DNA of 64,000 nucleotides, from NCBI RefSeq assembly GCF_002043095.1, contig NZ_MVOC01000057.1, forward strand, positions 62,001-126,000. Direction: 5' to 3'. Source of the stretch: Mycobacterium sp. AT1 (lineage in GTDB: Bacteria > Actinomycetota > Actinomycetes > Mycobacteriales > Mycobacteriaceae). Positions 26,520-34,395 of the stretch are shown piece by piece. The position numbers were made by a program, and so were the translations under genes. How positions within the stretch are numbered: the stretch's first letter is position 1; each line of letters starts with the position of its first letter. The notes under the pieces are model-generated. The model worked only from the letters and a program-made list of their open reading frames with translations. It was not told the origin of the DNA and ran no database searches.

Positions 26520-28360
26520 ACCCGCGCGGTTGGCTCGGACTCGGTCTTGCTCTCGGTCGGCTCGTTCTTGTTGAGTCTGCCTGCGCCCCAAGCGAGTCCG
26601 GCGATCATGAGGAGGGTGCCGGCGAGGACGATCAGGCAGCCGATGAGCCAGAGTGCCTGCGGCGTGTCGGGGTTGCGCTCCCGCTGCAGGATGGTGATCT
26701 CGGAGACGAACGGCCGGGTCATCTGCGCGTCGGCGGGCACCTCGGGCGCTCCGATGCCGGGATCGCCGTGCAGGTAGATGGGCACCGCGGTCAGCATGCG
26801 GCCGTCGTGGACGCGCAGCAGCGTCTTCCATTGGCCCGATACGGGCATCGGTTGGGTCGAGCGGTAGTGGCCAGGGCCGACCTTCTCGAGGTGGTCGACG
26901 AAGATGCCGCGCTGGTTGGCCAGCCCGCCCTGCCAGCCAAGCACCGAGACCCAGTTGGGGTCCTCGCTGATCAGGTCCGGTGGGTTGATCCGGATGTCGG
27001 CGGTGGCCATGCGCTGGTCGCCGATGCTGGGCGCCTCGGTCATGGTGAACGAGGCGGTCGCGTTCTGCGGGACGTCGTACCGCAGGCCGTTCGCGGTGGC
27101 GCCTCCGATGGCGATCACGGCGAGCGTGACGATGCCGATGCCGATCGCGCGGCTGGGCAGCTTCTGGTTGGTCAGCACCATGCCGACCATCGCGCCGCAC
27201 ACGCCGACCAGTGCGGCGACCGGCACGGCCATGGCCAGCGCCTCGGGCCAGATGCTGGTGGGCCAGGAGTACCGGTAGACGGCGTCGATCCAAAACGACT
27301 CCAGCCAGAGGCCTAGGGTCGCGACGCCGATGCCGCCGACGAGACCGAACAGCAGGGGCTTCTTGATCAGCGGGGTGAGGGCGATCAACTCGACGACGAC
27401 GGCGGCGCCGAGGTAGAGGGCGAACCAGTTGATCGGCGCGCCGAGGATGGGGCCGACGAGGATCGCGACCAGTCCGCGCAGCGCGATGGCCAGCAGGGCG
27501 GCGACGATCGCCGCGCCGCGGCCGAGCATGATCCGGGCGGCCACCAGAGCGAAGGCGCCTGCGGCGGCGATGAGCATCGGCTCGAACACCTGGCGAAACT
27601 GCATGACGCCGAAGTCGAACTCCACCTGGAAGACCGACAAGCCGATGACGATGCCGCCGAAGGCCAGGTACTGGATGAACTTGATGCCGGGGCCGTCCTT
27701 GGGCTGGTTCTCACCGACCGCGCGGCGGCCCTCGTGCTCGAGGTACAGCGCGGTCAGCGTCGAGAAGCCGGCGCCGCCGATCAGCATCAGGTGGGTGGGA
27801 CCCCACAGCGTGACGTCTTGGCCGAAGATGCGGTGCCAGACGTCGTCGAGCGGGAATCCGATCAGGGCGTAGAGGCCGCAGCCGGCCATCAGGAGGCCGC
27901 CGACGGGGGCATACCAGTGCCGGGTGATGCGGACGGCGGACGGTCCCGGCTTGTCGTAGGGCAGCACGCAGGCCAAGCAGCCGGCGACGAAGAGGATGAA
28001 CAGTCCGAAGAGGATGAAGTAGTGCGCGGGGTTCGCCAGGGGGCCGGGGTCGCGGCCCTTTCCGATGTGCAGGCTGACGTCCCAGATGAAGCCGAAGAGC
28101 GCACTGATGATGGTCGTGATGAACAACGCGATGGGCAGCGCCACCCACGCCGGCCGGTTGAACTTGCGCCCGGCCCACTCGCCCAGATCGTGCAGCCAGG
28201 TGATCTTCCGCATTCGGTGCAGGTAGCCGACCCAGATGAGGGCGACGCCGACGACCAACCCGCCCGCGGAGAGGCCGATGATCTCGTTGAGGGCGGCGCC
28301 GCCACCCTCGGTGCCCTGCGCGAGATACGCCACGTTCGGTTGCAACGACTGCACTGTCAT
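26516..28360 (-). CDS. Large polytopic membrane protein with extracytoplasmic C-terminal domain
   Basis: I do not recognise a named family. The 614-residue protein has about twelve helices up to residue 430, with histidines and Trp at helix ends (SLHIGKGRDPGPLANPAHYFILFG, DVWHRIFGQDVTLWGPTHLMLIGG). A soluble domain follows (about 435-575) with GPGHYRSTQPMPVSGQWKTLLRVHDGRMLTAVPIYL, resembling YtkA/CopC-type immunoglobulin folds. A final helix (about 578-602) and polar tail end the protein. It heads the operon with the 65-residue protein, the cupredoxin-like lipoprotein and the second membrane protein. The layout recalls copper-handling CopC-CopD systems, but this is inference. Confidence 0.75.
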   Translation of the reverse strand: MTVQSLQPNVAYLAQGTEGGGAALNEIIGLSAGGLVVGVALIWVGYLHRMRKITWLHDLGEWAGRKFNRPAWVALPIALFITTIISALFGFIWDVSLHIGKGRDPGPLANPAHYFILFGLFILFVAGCLACVLPYDKPGPSAVRITRHWYAPVGGLLMAGCGLYALIGFPLDDVWHRIFGQDVTLWGPTHLMLIGGAGFSTLTALYLEHEGRRAVGENQPKDGPGIKFIQYLAFGGIVIGLSVFQVEFDFGVMQFRQVFEPMLIAAAGAFALVAARIMLGRGAAIVAALLAIALRGLVAILVGPILGAPINWFALYLGAAVVVELIALTPLIKKPLLFGLVGGIGVATLGLWLESFWIDAVYRYSWPTSIWPEALAMAVPVAALVGVCGAMVGMVLTNQKLPSRAIGIGIVTLAVIAIGGATANGLRYDVPQNATASFTMTEAPSIGDQRMATADIRINPPDLISEDPNWVSVLGWQGGLANQRGIFVDHLEKVGPGHYRSTQPMPVSGQWKTLLRVHDGRMLTAVPIYLHGDPGIGAPEVPADAQMTRPFVSEITILQRERNPDTPQALWLIGCLIVLAGTLLMIAGLAWGAGRLNKNEPTESKTESEPTARV

Positions 28361-28457
28361 ATCCCCTTGTCGAGTCCTGCGGACGACGGAACCCTACCCG
28401 TCGGTAATGTTGCCAGACCGGGCGAGGCGATACCAGGGGTACCGCGAACCTCGGCCG

Positions 28458-29843
28458 TCATTTCTTGCGCGGGGGCTTGAGCACCTTCATCGCGAGGTTC
28501 ATCACCGGCGGCGGCACGCGGTCGCGGGCCTCCATGGCCCGATTGGCGACCCTGGTTCTTGCGGGGGTGCCGCGGCCGAACCAGGCGTTCAGCGGTCCGC
28601 CCGTCGGCTCCAGGTCGACGTGCATCGGGGGCCTGCCGTCCGCGGCGCCCAGCGCGTTGGAGATGACCATCCGCTGGATCTCGCTGGTGCCCTCGAAGAT
28701 CGTGTAGAGCTTGGCGTCGCGGTACCACTTCTCGACCGGATGGTCCTTGATGTAGCCGTAGCCGCCCATCGTCTGGATCGCGCGCTCGGTGGTCTTCACC
28801 GCCAGTTCGGTGGCGGCGAGTTTGGCCATCGATCCCTCGCCTCGCTCGAACGGCACGCCGGTCGCCGCCATCCAGGAGGCCCGCCAGGTCAGCAACCGCG
28901 CGGCGTCGAGTTGGGTCGCCAGGTCGGCCAGCGGGAAGGCGATGCCCTGGTTGTCGATGATCGGAGCGCCGAACGCCTCGCGGTCGTTGGCGTAGCTCGT
29001 CGCGTATTCCAGTGCGGCCCTGCTGATTCCGAGTGCTTGCGCGGCGACCATCGGCCGGGTCTGCTCGAGCGCCCCGAGCGTCGCGGACCCGGAGTGCTTG
29101 CCGCCTTCGACGGCCTCGCGGGCCTTGGCCAGTTTGTGTTCCAACTTCTCGTGGCCGCCAAGCAGGTTCGCGGCGGGCACGCGGACGCCGGAGAATTTCA
29201 GCTCCGCGGTGTGCGAGGCGCGGCACCCCAGCTTGTCGAGTTTGCGGACCATCTCCAGCCCCGGCGTGAGGCCGGGCACGATGAACAGCGCCTGGCCCTC
29301 GTGACCGAGGTCGGGGTCGACGTTCGCGTTGACGACGTGCACGTCGGCGATGCCGCCGTTGCCGATCCACATCTTGTGGCCGTCGATGACCCAGTCGTCA
29401 CCATCCCGGCGCGCGGTGGTGCGGAGATTCCGGACGTCGCTGCCGCCCTCGGGTTCGGAGATGGCCAGCGCGGCCAGCTTCAGGTCGCCGGGGGTGCCGA
29501 AGCACTGCGGCGCCCATTCGAGCATCTGCTCCGGTGAGGCGGCCTGCCCGATCGCCGAAAGGGCGAGCGCGGGCATGACGACGGCGAGGCCGATGCCCGC
29601 ACACCCCCAGAAGATCTCCTCCATGAACATCGGCAGTGACAGGCCGCTGGGGTCGCCGATGAGGTCGCGATAGAACAGCGGACTGTAGAAGCCCTGCTGA
29701 GCGGCCTCCTCGAGCACGGGCCACGGGAACTCCTGGCGGGCGTCGTAGTCGGCGGCCACCGGACGGATCACGTCCTCGGCGAACTCGTGGGCGCGCCTGG
29801 CCAGGTCGTGCTGCGCGATGGTGGGGGTGAGGTCGAAACTCAT
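28458..29843 (-). CDS. fadE: Acyl-CoA dehydrogenase
   Basis: This FAD enzyme introduces the trans-2 double bond in beta-oxidation. The 461-residue protein has the FAD/substrate motifs AISEPEGGSDVRNLRTTA and MWIGNGG, the helical C-terminal domain, and the catalytic Glu in YTIFEGTSEIQRMV. The ATG at 29843 is preceded by GAAGGGCGG. A tail after residue 415 (PMHVDLEPTGGPLN...) is typical of mycobacterial FadE proteins of about 450 residues; FadE1 is one candidate. No partner enzymes are adjacent. Confidence 0.92.
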   Translation of the reverse strand: MSFDLTPTIAQHDLARRAHEFAEDVIRPVAADYDARQEFPWPVLEEAAQQGFYSPLFYRDLIGDPSGLSLPMFMEEIFWGCAGIGLAVVMPALALSAIGQAASPEQMLEWAPQCFGTPGDLKLAALAISEPEGGSDVRNLRTTARRDGDDWVIDGHKMWIGNGGIADVHVVNANVDPDLGHEGQALFIVPGLTPGLEMVRKLDKLGCRASHTAELKFSGVRVPAANLLGGHEKLEHKLAKAREAVEGGKHSGSATLGALEQTRPMVAAQALGISRAALEYATSYANDREAFGAPIIDNQGIAFPLADLATQLDAARLLTWRASWMAATGVPFERGEGSMAKLAATELAVKTTERAIQTMGGYGYIKDHPVEKWYRDAKLYTIFEGTSEIQRMVISNALGAADGRPPMHVDLEPTGGPLNAWFGRGTPARTRVANRAMEARDRVPPPVMNLAMKVLKPPRKK

Positions 29844-29858
29844 GCGGTCCGCCCTTCG

Positions 29859-29882
29859 GTATACATGTGTTCACTGATACCC
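29859..29882. promoter_or_regulatory. Imperfect dyad upstream of fadE
   Basis: GGTAT (29859-29863) and its complement ATACC (29878-29882) bracket CATGTG/CACTG-like inner sequence directly before the fadE ribosome site. It may be the operator for a fatty-acid regulator or just part of the promoter; no regulator gene is adjacent. Confidence 0.3.
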
Positions 29883-29927
29883 ACTCGGGCGGCGCCGAAT
29901 CACGTCGGTCGGCCTAGCCTCGGAGGG

Positions 29928-30443
29928 GTGAAGCTCGTCGTGCCGCGTCTTCGCCAGCGCGACGGGGTGACCTGCGGGCCCACCGTCGCGCTGATGGCTG
30001 GTGCGCTTCTCGACCCCGGTTACCGCGCCAACCTCGCGGACCCGCGCTGGTCGGACGCCGAGCAGGGCCGGGTGCATGCGGTGGCGAATCGGATCTGGCC
30101 GCGCACGCTCGGCACCACGCCGTGGGGCATGGCGAAGGTCGTCAGCGTGCACAGCGCCGCGCACCGCGTCCGCTACGGCTGGCGGCTGGCGCGACCCGGT
30201 GACGAACTGGCCGATGTGGAACGTGCCGTTCGGGCGCGATGGCCGGTCGCGATGCTGATCGGGAACGTGATCCCGCGGCACTGGGTGCTCCTCGTCGGCT
30301 GCGACGGCATGGCGTTCGACTGCTACGAGCCGTCGTCGGGCGAGGTGCGGCGGGTGCCGACGGCGGCGATTCCCGGGGCCCAACTCCAGGTGCTCGGCTT
30401 CCCGCGGCCTTTCGCATTCGTGCTACCCCGTTCGAACATATGA
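29928..30443 (+). CDS. Papain-like (C39-type) cysteine peptidase-like protein
   Basis: This 171-residue protein has the catalytic Cys in QRDGVTCGPTVALMAGALL (Cys near residue 15) and a His in PRHWVLLVGCDGMAFDCYEPSSGEVRRV, the C39-like order used by peptidases and deamidases. No signal peptide is visible, so it acts in the cytosol or is a domain-only relative. Start is GTG 29928, immediately after GGAGG, which is unusually close. The 105-residue gene follows 7 nt later. Confidence 0.7.
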   Translation: MKLVVPRLRQRDGVTCGPTVALMAGALLDPGYRANLADPRWSDAEQGRVHAVANRIWPRTLGTTPWGMAKVVSVHSAAHRVRYGWRLARPGDELADVERAVRARWPVAMLIGNVIPRHWVLLVGCDGMAFDCYEPSSGEVRRVPTAAIPGAQLQVLGFPRPFAFVLPRSNI

Positions 30444-30450
30444 TCGAACG

Positions 30451-30768
30451 ATGGGCGAGCTCCAGTCGATCGGCTATCACGGTCAGCCGGTGCAGCAGGC
30501 GTTCCGCCGCGTCGACCCACCGACGCCCGTCCTGGTCGACCTGTCGGCCGTCTTCCCCCGCGAACCCCACCGAACCGGCGGCTACAACCCGGCCGGCCTG
30601 CAGATGCACGCGGTCGTCGAGGGTCGACTCAGCTGCTGGGGGCTCTGTGAGCAGGGCTTCTGGTGGGGATTGGTCACCTACGACATCACCTACGGCCCCA
30701 ACCGGAAGTCCGTCACCCACTGGATTCCGTCCTGGACGTTGAAGCGCAAGCCGGACCACCGTCCGTAG
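30451..30768 (+). CDS. Hypothetical protein (105 aa)
   Basis: Not recognised. The 105-residue sequence has several Trp and aromatic residues (SCWGLCEQGFWWGLVTYDITYGPNRKSVTHWIPSWTL) and no membrane segment. It is sandwiched between the C39-like gene (7 nt) and the F420-type PPOX gene (9 nt), so the three probably form one transcript. An inverted repeat GTTCGA/TCGAAC (30430-30449) spans the upstream stop codon. Confidence 0.6.
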   Translation: MGELQSIGYHGQPVQQAFRRVDPPTPVLVDLSAVFPREPHRTGGYNPAGLQMHAVVEGRLSCWGLCEQGFWWGLVTYDITYGPNRKSVTHWIPSWTLKRKPDHRP

Positions 30769-30777
30769 GCTGCAGGG

Positions 30778-31233
30778 ATGGCCCGCAACTACGCCACCGC
30801 CGACCGGGTGGACCTCGTCGCACTGCTCGACTTCGTCCGACCCCGGCATCGGATGGTGCTGACCACCTTCCGATCGGACGGTTCGCCGCAGAGCTCGCCG
30901 GTGACGGGCGGGGTCGACGAGGCGGGCCGGATCGTCGTCGCCAGCTATCCGCAGCGGGCCAAGGCGGCGAACGTTCGCCGCGATCCACGCGCCAGCGTGA
31001 CGGTGCTCTCCGACGACTTCAACGGCCCGTACGTGCAGGTCGACGGGGATGCGGAAGTGATCGATCTGCCCGATGCGGTCGAGCCGTTGGTCGACTACTT
31101 CCGGGCGGTCGCCGGCGAGCACTCCAACTGGGACGAGTACCGCCAGGCCATGGTCGACCAGGGAAAATGCCTGATCAGGGTCACGCCGGTGCGTTGGGGG
31201 CCGGTGGCGACCGGCGGATTCCCGCCGCCGTGA
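30778..31233 (+). CDS. PPOX-class F420-dependent enzyme (TIGR03618-like)
   Basis: This 151-residue split-barrel protein begins ARNYATADRVDLVALLDFVRPRHRMVLTTFRSDGSPQSSPVTGGVDEAGRIVVASYPQRAKAANVRRDPRASVTVLSDDFNGPYVQVDGDAEV. The GSPQ, AKxxNVRRDPR and YVQVDGDAEV motifs are those of F420H2-binding PPOX reductases. It ends with ITPVRWGP-type strand VTPVRWGPVATGGF. The likely role is redox of quinones or xenobiotics using F420. Confidence 0.85.
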   Translation: MARNYATADRVDLVALLDFVRPRHRMVLTTFRSDGSPQSSPVTGGVDEAGRIVVASYPQRAKAANVRRDPRASVTVLSDDFNGPYVQVDGDAEVIDLPDAVEPLVDYFRAVAGEHSNWDEYRQAMVDQGKCLIRVTPVRWGPVATGGFPPP

Positions 31234-31266
31234 CGTTGCCCGCCGCGGTCGTCGCGGATGGCCGCG

Positions 31267-31295
31267 TTGCGGCAGCTAGCCAGTCAAACTATAGT
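31267..31295 (+). promoter_or_regulatory. SigA-like promoter of the GT4 operon
   Basis: A -35 box TTGCGG (31267-31272) and a -10 box TATAGT (31290-31295) are separated by 17 bp. The predicted start lies near 31302, giving a leader of about 46 nt to ATG 31348. Confidence 0.6.
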
Positions 31296-31312
31296 CTGGA
31301 CACATGTCCAGA
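31295..31312. promoter_or_regulatory. 18-bp dyad at the GT4 operon start site
   Basis: TCTGGACA and TGTCCAGA (8-bp arms) flank a 2-bp centre, overlapping the predicted transcription start directly after the -10 box. A bound repressor here would block initiation. A related core GACACRTGTCC is found at 37181-37191 at the tetR start. Confidence 0.6.
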
Positions 31313-31347
31313 GCGCAGATTCCGACTCTGGCCGCGGTGAATTAGCC

Positions 31348-32583
31348 ATGCGGATTGCCCTTCTGTCGTATCGAAGCAAGACGCACTGTGGTGGACAGGG
31401 CGTCTACGTCCGTCATTTGAGTCGCGGTCTCGTAGAACTTGGCCACGACGTTGAGGTGTTCTCGGGGCAGCCATATCCCGAGGGTCTCGACCCGCGGGTG
31501 CGTCTGACCAAGGTGCCGAGCCTGGACCTCTATCGAGAGCCCGATCCGTTCCGCGTCCCGCACGTCAGGGAAATCCACGACCGCATCGATTTGCTCGAGC
31601 TCCTCACGACGTGGACGGCCGGCTTCCCCGAGCCGAAGACGTTCTGCATGCGCGTCGCGCGGATTCTGCGTGAACGGCGCGACGAGTTCGACGTCGTCCA
31701 CGACAACCAGAGCCTTGGCGACGCTCTCCTCAAGGTGGCGAAGCTCGGCCTGCCGCTGGTGGCCACGGTGCACCACCCGATCACCAGGGACCGCGTCGTC
31801 GACGTCGCCGCCGCGACGTGGTGGCGCAAGCCGTTGGTCAAGAGGTGGTACGCCTTCGCCGAGATGCAGAAGCAGGTCGCGCGCAAGATTCCCGAGCTGC
31901 TGACCGTGTCGACGTCGTCGGCCGTGGACATCGCCGACGACTTCGACGTCGACCCCGACCAGCTGCACGTGGTGCCCCTCGGCGTGAACACCGAGCTGTT
32001 CCGGCCCAGCGAGCACCGGGTGCGCAACCGCATCATCGCGATCGCCAGTGCCGACGTCCCGCTCAAGGGCGTCAGCCATCTGCTGCATGCCGTGGCCCGG
32101 CTGCGGGTCGAGCGTGATCTCGACGTTCAGCTGGTCTCGAAGCTCGAACCGAACGGGCCCACCGAGAAGCTGATCGCCGAACTCGGCATCTCCGACATCG
32201 TGCACAGCTCGAGCGGCTTGACCGACAACGAACTGGCGGACCTGCTCGCTTCGGCCGAGGTGGCCTGCATTCCTTCTCTCTACGAAGGCTTTTCGTTGCC
32301 CGCCGTCGAGGCGATGGCCAGCGGCACGCCGATCGTCGCCAGCCGCGCTGGCGCCCTTCCCGAGGTCGTCGGCGAGGACAACGTGTGCGCACGTCTGGTC
32401 CGCCCCGGCGACGTCGACGACCTGACCAGAGTGCTCGGCGAATTGCTCGACTCCCCATTGGAGTTGCGCAGACTCGGCGCCAACGGCCGCGCGCGCGCCG
32501 TGGACGTCTTCAGTTGGGAATCGGTGGCCGCACAGACGGTCGCCGTCTACGAACGCGCAATGAAACGAGTGAAGACATGTTGA
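31348..32583 (+). CDS. GT4 glycosyltransferase, candidate MMP mannosyltransferase
   Basis: This 411-residue GT-B enzyme opens with MRIALLSYRSKTHCGGQGVYVRHLSRGLVELGHDVEVFSG. It contains VSTSSAVDIADDFDVDPDQLHVVPLGVN and the GT4 donor motif VACIPSLYEGFSLPAVEAMASGTPIVAS (E-x7-E), so it uses a nucleotide-sugar, probably GDP-mannose, with retention. It is followed with 7-nt overlap by a methyltransferase and then an alpha/alpha-toroid gene. That gene set matches what is known of the 3-O-methylmannose polysaccharide (MMP) locus of rapidly growing mycobacteria (ManT, methyltransferases, MmpH). The MMP link is inference. Confidence 0.8.
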   Translation: MRIALLSYRSKTHCGGQGVYVRHLSRGLVELGHDVEVFSGQPYPEGLDPRVRLTKVPSLDLYREPDPFRVPHVREIHDRIDLLELLTTWTAGFPEPKTFCMRVARILRERRDEFDVVHDNQSLGDALLKVAKLGLPLVATVHHPITRDRVVDVAAATWWRKPLVKRWYAFAEMQKQVARKIPELLTVSTSSAVDIADDFDVDPDQLHVVPLGVNTELFRPSEHRVRNRIIAIASADVPLKGVSHLLHAVARLRVERDLDVQLVSKLEPNGPTEKLIAELGISDIVHSSSGLTDNELADLLASAEVACIPSLYEGFSLPAVEAMASGTPIVASRAGALPEVVGEDNVCARLVRPGDVDDLTRVLGELLDSPLELRRLGANGRARAVDVFSWESVAAQTVAVYERAMKRVKTC

Positions 32584-33311
32584 CCGTCGACTTCGACAGG
32601 TTGGGTGTTGGTGCGGGCAGCAGCCTCATCGACGTGGGATGCGGAGCGGGCAGGCACTCGTTCGAGGCGTTCCGCAGGGGGGCCGACGTCGTCGCCTTCG
32701 ACCAGGACGTCGCCGAGCTGAACAACGTCGACGCGATCCTGCAGGCGATGCAGGAACAGGGCGAGGCGCCCGCGTCGGCGAAGGCCGAGGCCGTCAAGGG
32801 TGACGCGCTCGACCTGCCATACGACGACGGCACCTTCGACTTCGTGATCGCCTCGGAGATCCTCGAGCACGTCCCGCAGGACGAAGCCGCGATCGACGAG
32901 TTGGTCCGCGTGCTCAAACCCGGTGGGCGACTTGCCGTTACGGTTCCGCGCTGGCTGCCCGAGAAGGTGTGCTGGGCGCTCTCGGACGAGTATCACGCCA
33001 ACGAGGGCGGACACATCCGCATCTACCGAGCCGACGAACTCGAGGGCAAGGTCACCGCAAGGGGCATGCGGTTCGACCACCGGCATCACGCGCACGCGCT
33101 GCATTCGCCGTTCTGGTGGTTGAAGTGCGCCGTCGGCGTCGACAAGCCGGACAATCCGCTCGTCACGACCTATCACAAGATGCTGGTGTGGGACATGATG
33201 TCCCGGCCGTGGCTGACCCGCAACGCCGAGTCGCTGCTCAACCCGCTGATCGGCAAGAGCGTCGCTTTGTACTTTGAAAAGCCGGCGGGCTTCCAGAAGC
33301 CGGCGGCCTGA
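32577..33311 (+). CDS. Class I SAM-dependent methyltransferase in GT4 operon
   Basis: This 244-residue Rossmann methyltransferase has motif I LIDVGCGAGRHSFEAFRRG, an acidic residue after strand 2 (VVAFDQD), GDALDLPYDDGTFDFVIASEILEHVPQDE and LKPGGRLAVTVP. The ATG 32577 overlaps the GT4 stop by 7 nt, so both are co-translated. In the MMP model it would be a sugar O-methyltransferase. The rest of the protein (WWLKCAVGVDKPDNP...KML) is characteristic of glycan-modifying members. Confidence 0.82.
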   Translation: MLTVDFDRLGVGAGSSLIDVGCGAGRHSFEAFRRGADVVAFDQDVAELNNVDAILQAMQEQGEAPASAKAEAVKGDALDLPYDDGTFDFVIASEILEHVPQDEAAIDELVRVLKPGGRLAVTVPRWLPEKVCWALSDEYHANEGGHIRIYRADELEGKVTARGMRFDHRHHAHALHSPFWWLKCAVGVDKPDNPLVTTYHKMLVWDMMSRPWLTRNAESLLNPLIGKSVALYFEKPAGFQKPAA

Positions 33312-33314
33312 TCC

Positions 33315-34385
33315 GTGCGGCGTCACGAGATTCCTGGGGTCCCAGGCGTTCTGACGCCGGAACAGTGCCGTCAAACGGGGGAGTCGATCGCCGCGACGCA
33401 GGAGTCCTCAGGGGCGCTGCCGTGGTTCACCGGTGGGCACACCGACCCGTGGGACCACGTCGAGAACGCGATGGCGTTGACCGTCACCGGACTGTGGGAC
33501 CAGGCGCGGGCGGCCTTCGACTGGTGCCGCAACGTGCAACGCACCGACGGCTCGATGCCGATCCAAATGCGCAACGGCGTTCTCGAAGACGGCAACAGCG
33601 ACAGCAACTTCTGCGCCTACGTCGCCACCGGCGTGTGGCACCACGTGCTGGTCACGGGTGACCGCGGCTTCGCTCACGACATGTGGCCGGTCGTCAGGCG
33701 AGCCGTCGACTTCGTGTTGACGATGCAGCTCGACGGCGGCGAGATCGCTTGGGCCAGAAGTCAATCCGGAATCTTGCCGGAGGCGTTGCTCACGGGTTGC
33801 GCGAGCATTCACCACAGCATCCGGTGCGCGCTGGCGCTGGCCAACTACGTCGGCGAATCGCAGCCGGAGTGGGAGGTGGCCGTCGGCACCCTTGGCCACG
33901 CGATCGTGGAGCATCCCGAGTCGTTCAACCTCAAGGACGACCACGCGATGGAGTGGTACTACCCGGTGCTGTGCGGAGCCTTGCGCGGCGGCGCCGCACG
34001 GGCGCGCATCGACGAGCGGTGGGACCGGTTCGTCGTGCAGGGTCTCGGCATTCGCTGTGTCGACCACCGGCCGTGGGTGACGGGCGCCGAGACCTGTGAA
34101 CTGGTGCTGGCGCTGGACGCCATCGGCGATTCGGTACGAGCACACGAGCAGTTCGCCGCCATGCAGCACCTCCGCGAGGAGGACGGCTCCTACTGGACCG
34201 GTCTGGTGTTCTCCGACGGCAAGCGCTGGCCCGTCGAGCGCACCACGTGGACGGGTGCCGCCATGATCCTCGCGGCCGACGCGCTGTCGTCGACGACGGC
34301 GGGCAGCGGCATCTTCCGTGGCGTCGATCTTCCCCGCGGTCTCGAGGGCGAATTCGACTGCGCCTGCGCGACATCCGGCCGCTGA
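33315..34385 (+). CDS. Alpha/alpha-toroid protein, candidate MMP hydrolase (MmpH-like)
   Basis: This 356-residue protein has repeated helical hairpins with acidic and Trp residues (PWFTGGHTDPWDHVENAMALTV, WCRNVQRTDGSMPIQMRNGVLEDGNSDSNFCAYVATGVWH, DDHAMEWYYPVLCGAL, REEDGSYWTGLVFSD), as in (alpha/alpha)6 glycosidases and prenyltransferase-like folds. Automated pipelines call such proteins prenyltransferases, but there is no DDXXD prenyl motif. It begins GTG 33315, 3 nt after the methyltransferase. In the MMP pathway this position would be the endomannosidase that trims chains to primers. Confidence 0.7.
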   Translation: MRRHEIPGVPGVLTPEQCRQTGESIAATQESSGALPWFTGGHTDPWDHVENAMALTVTGLWDQARAAFDWCRNVQRTDGSMPIQMRNGVLEDGNSDSNFCAYVATGVWHHVLVTGDRGFAHDMWPVVRRAVDFVLTMQLDGGEIAWARSQSGILPEALLTGCASIHHSIRCALALANYVGESQPEWEVAVGTLGHAIVEHPESFNLKDDHAMEWYYPVLCGALRGGAARARIDERWDRFVVQGLGIRCVDHRPWVTGAETCELVLALDAIGDSVRAHEQFAAMQHLREEDGSYWTGLVFSDGKRWPVERTTWTGAAMILAADALSSTTAGSGIFRGVDLPRGLEGEFDCACATSGR

Positions 34386-34395
34386 CCACCGGAGT

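Noticed and set aside
33315..34385. Prenyltransferase assignment
   Set aside because: No DDXXD or related prenyl-diphosphate motif; the toroid fold and operon suggest a glycan enzyme.
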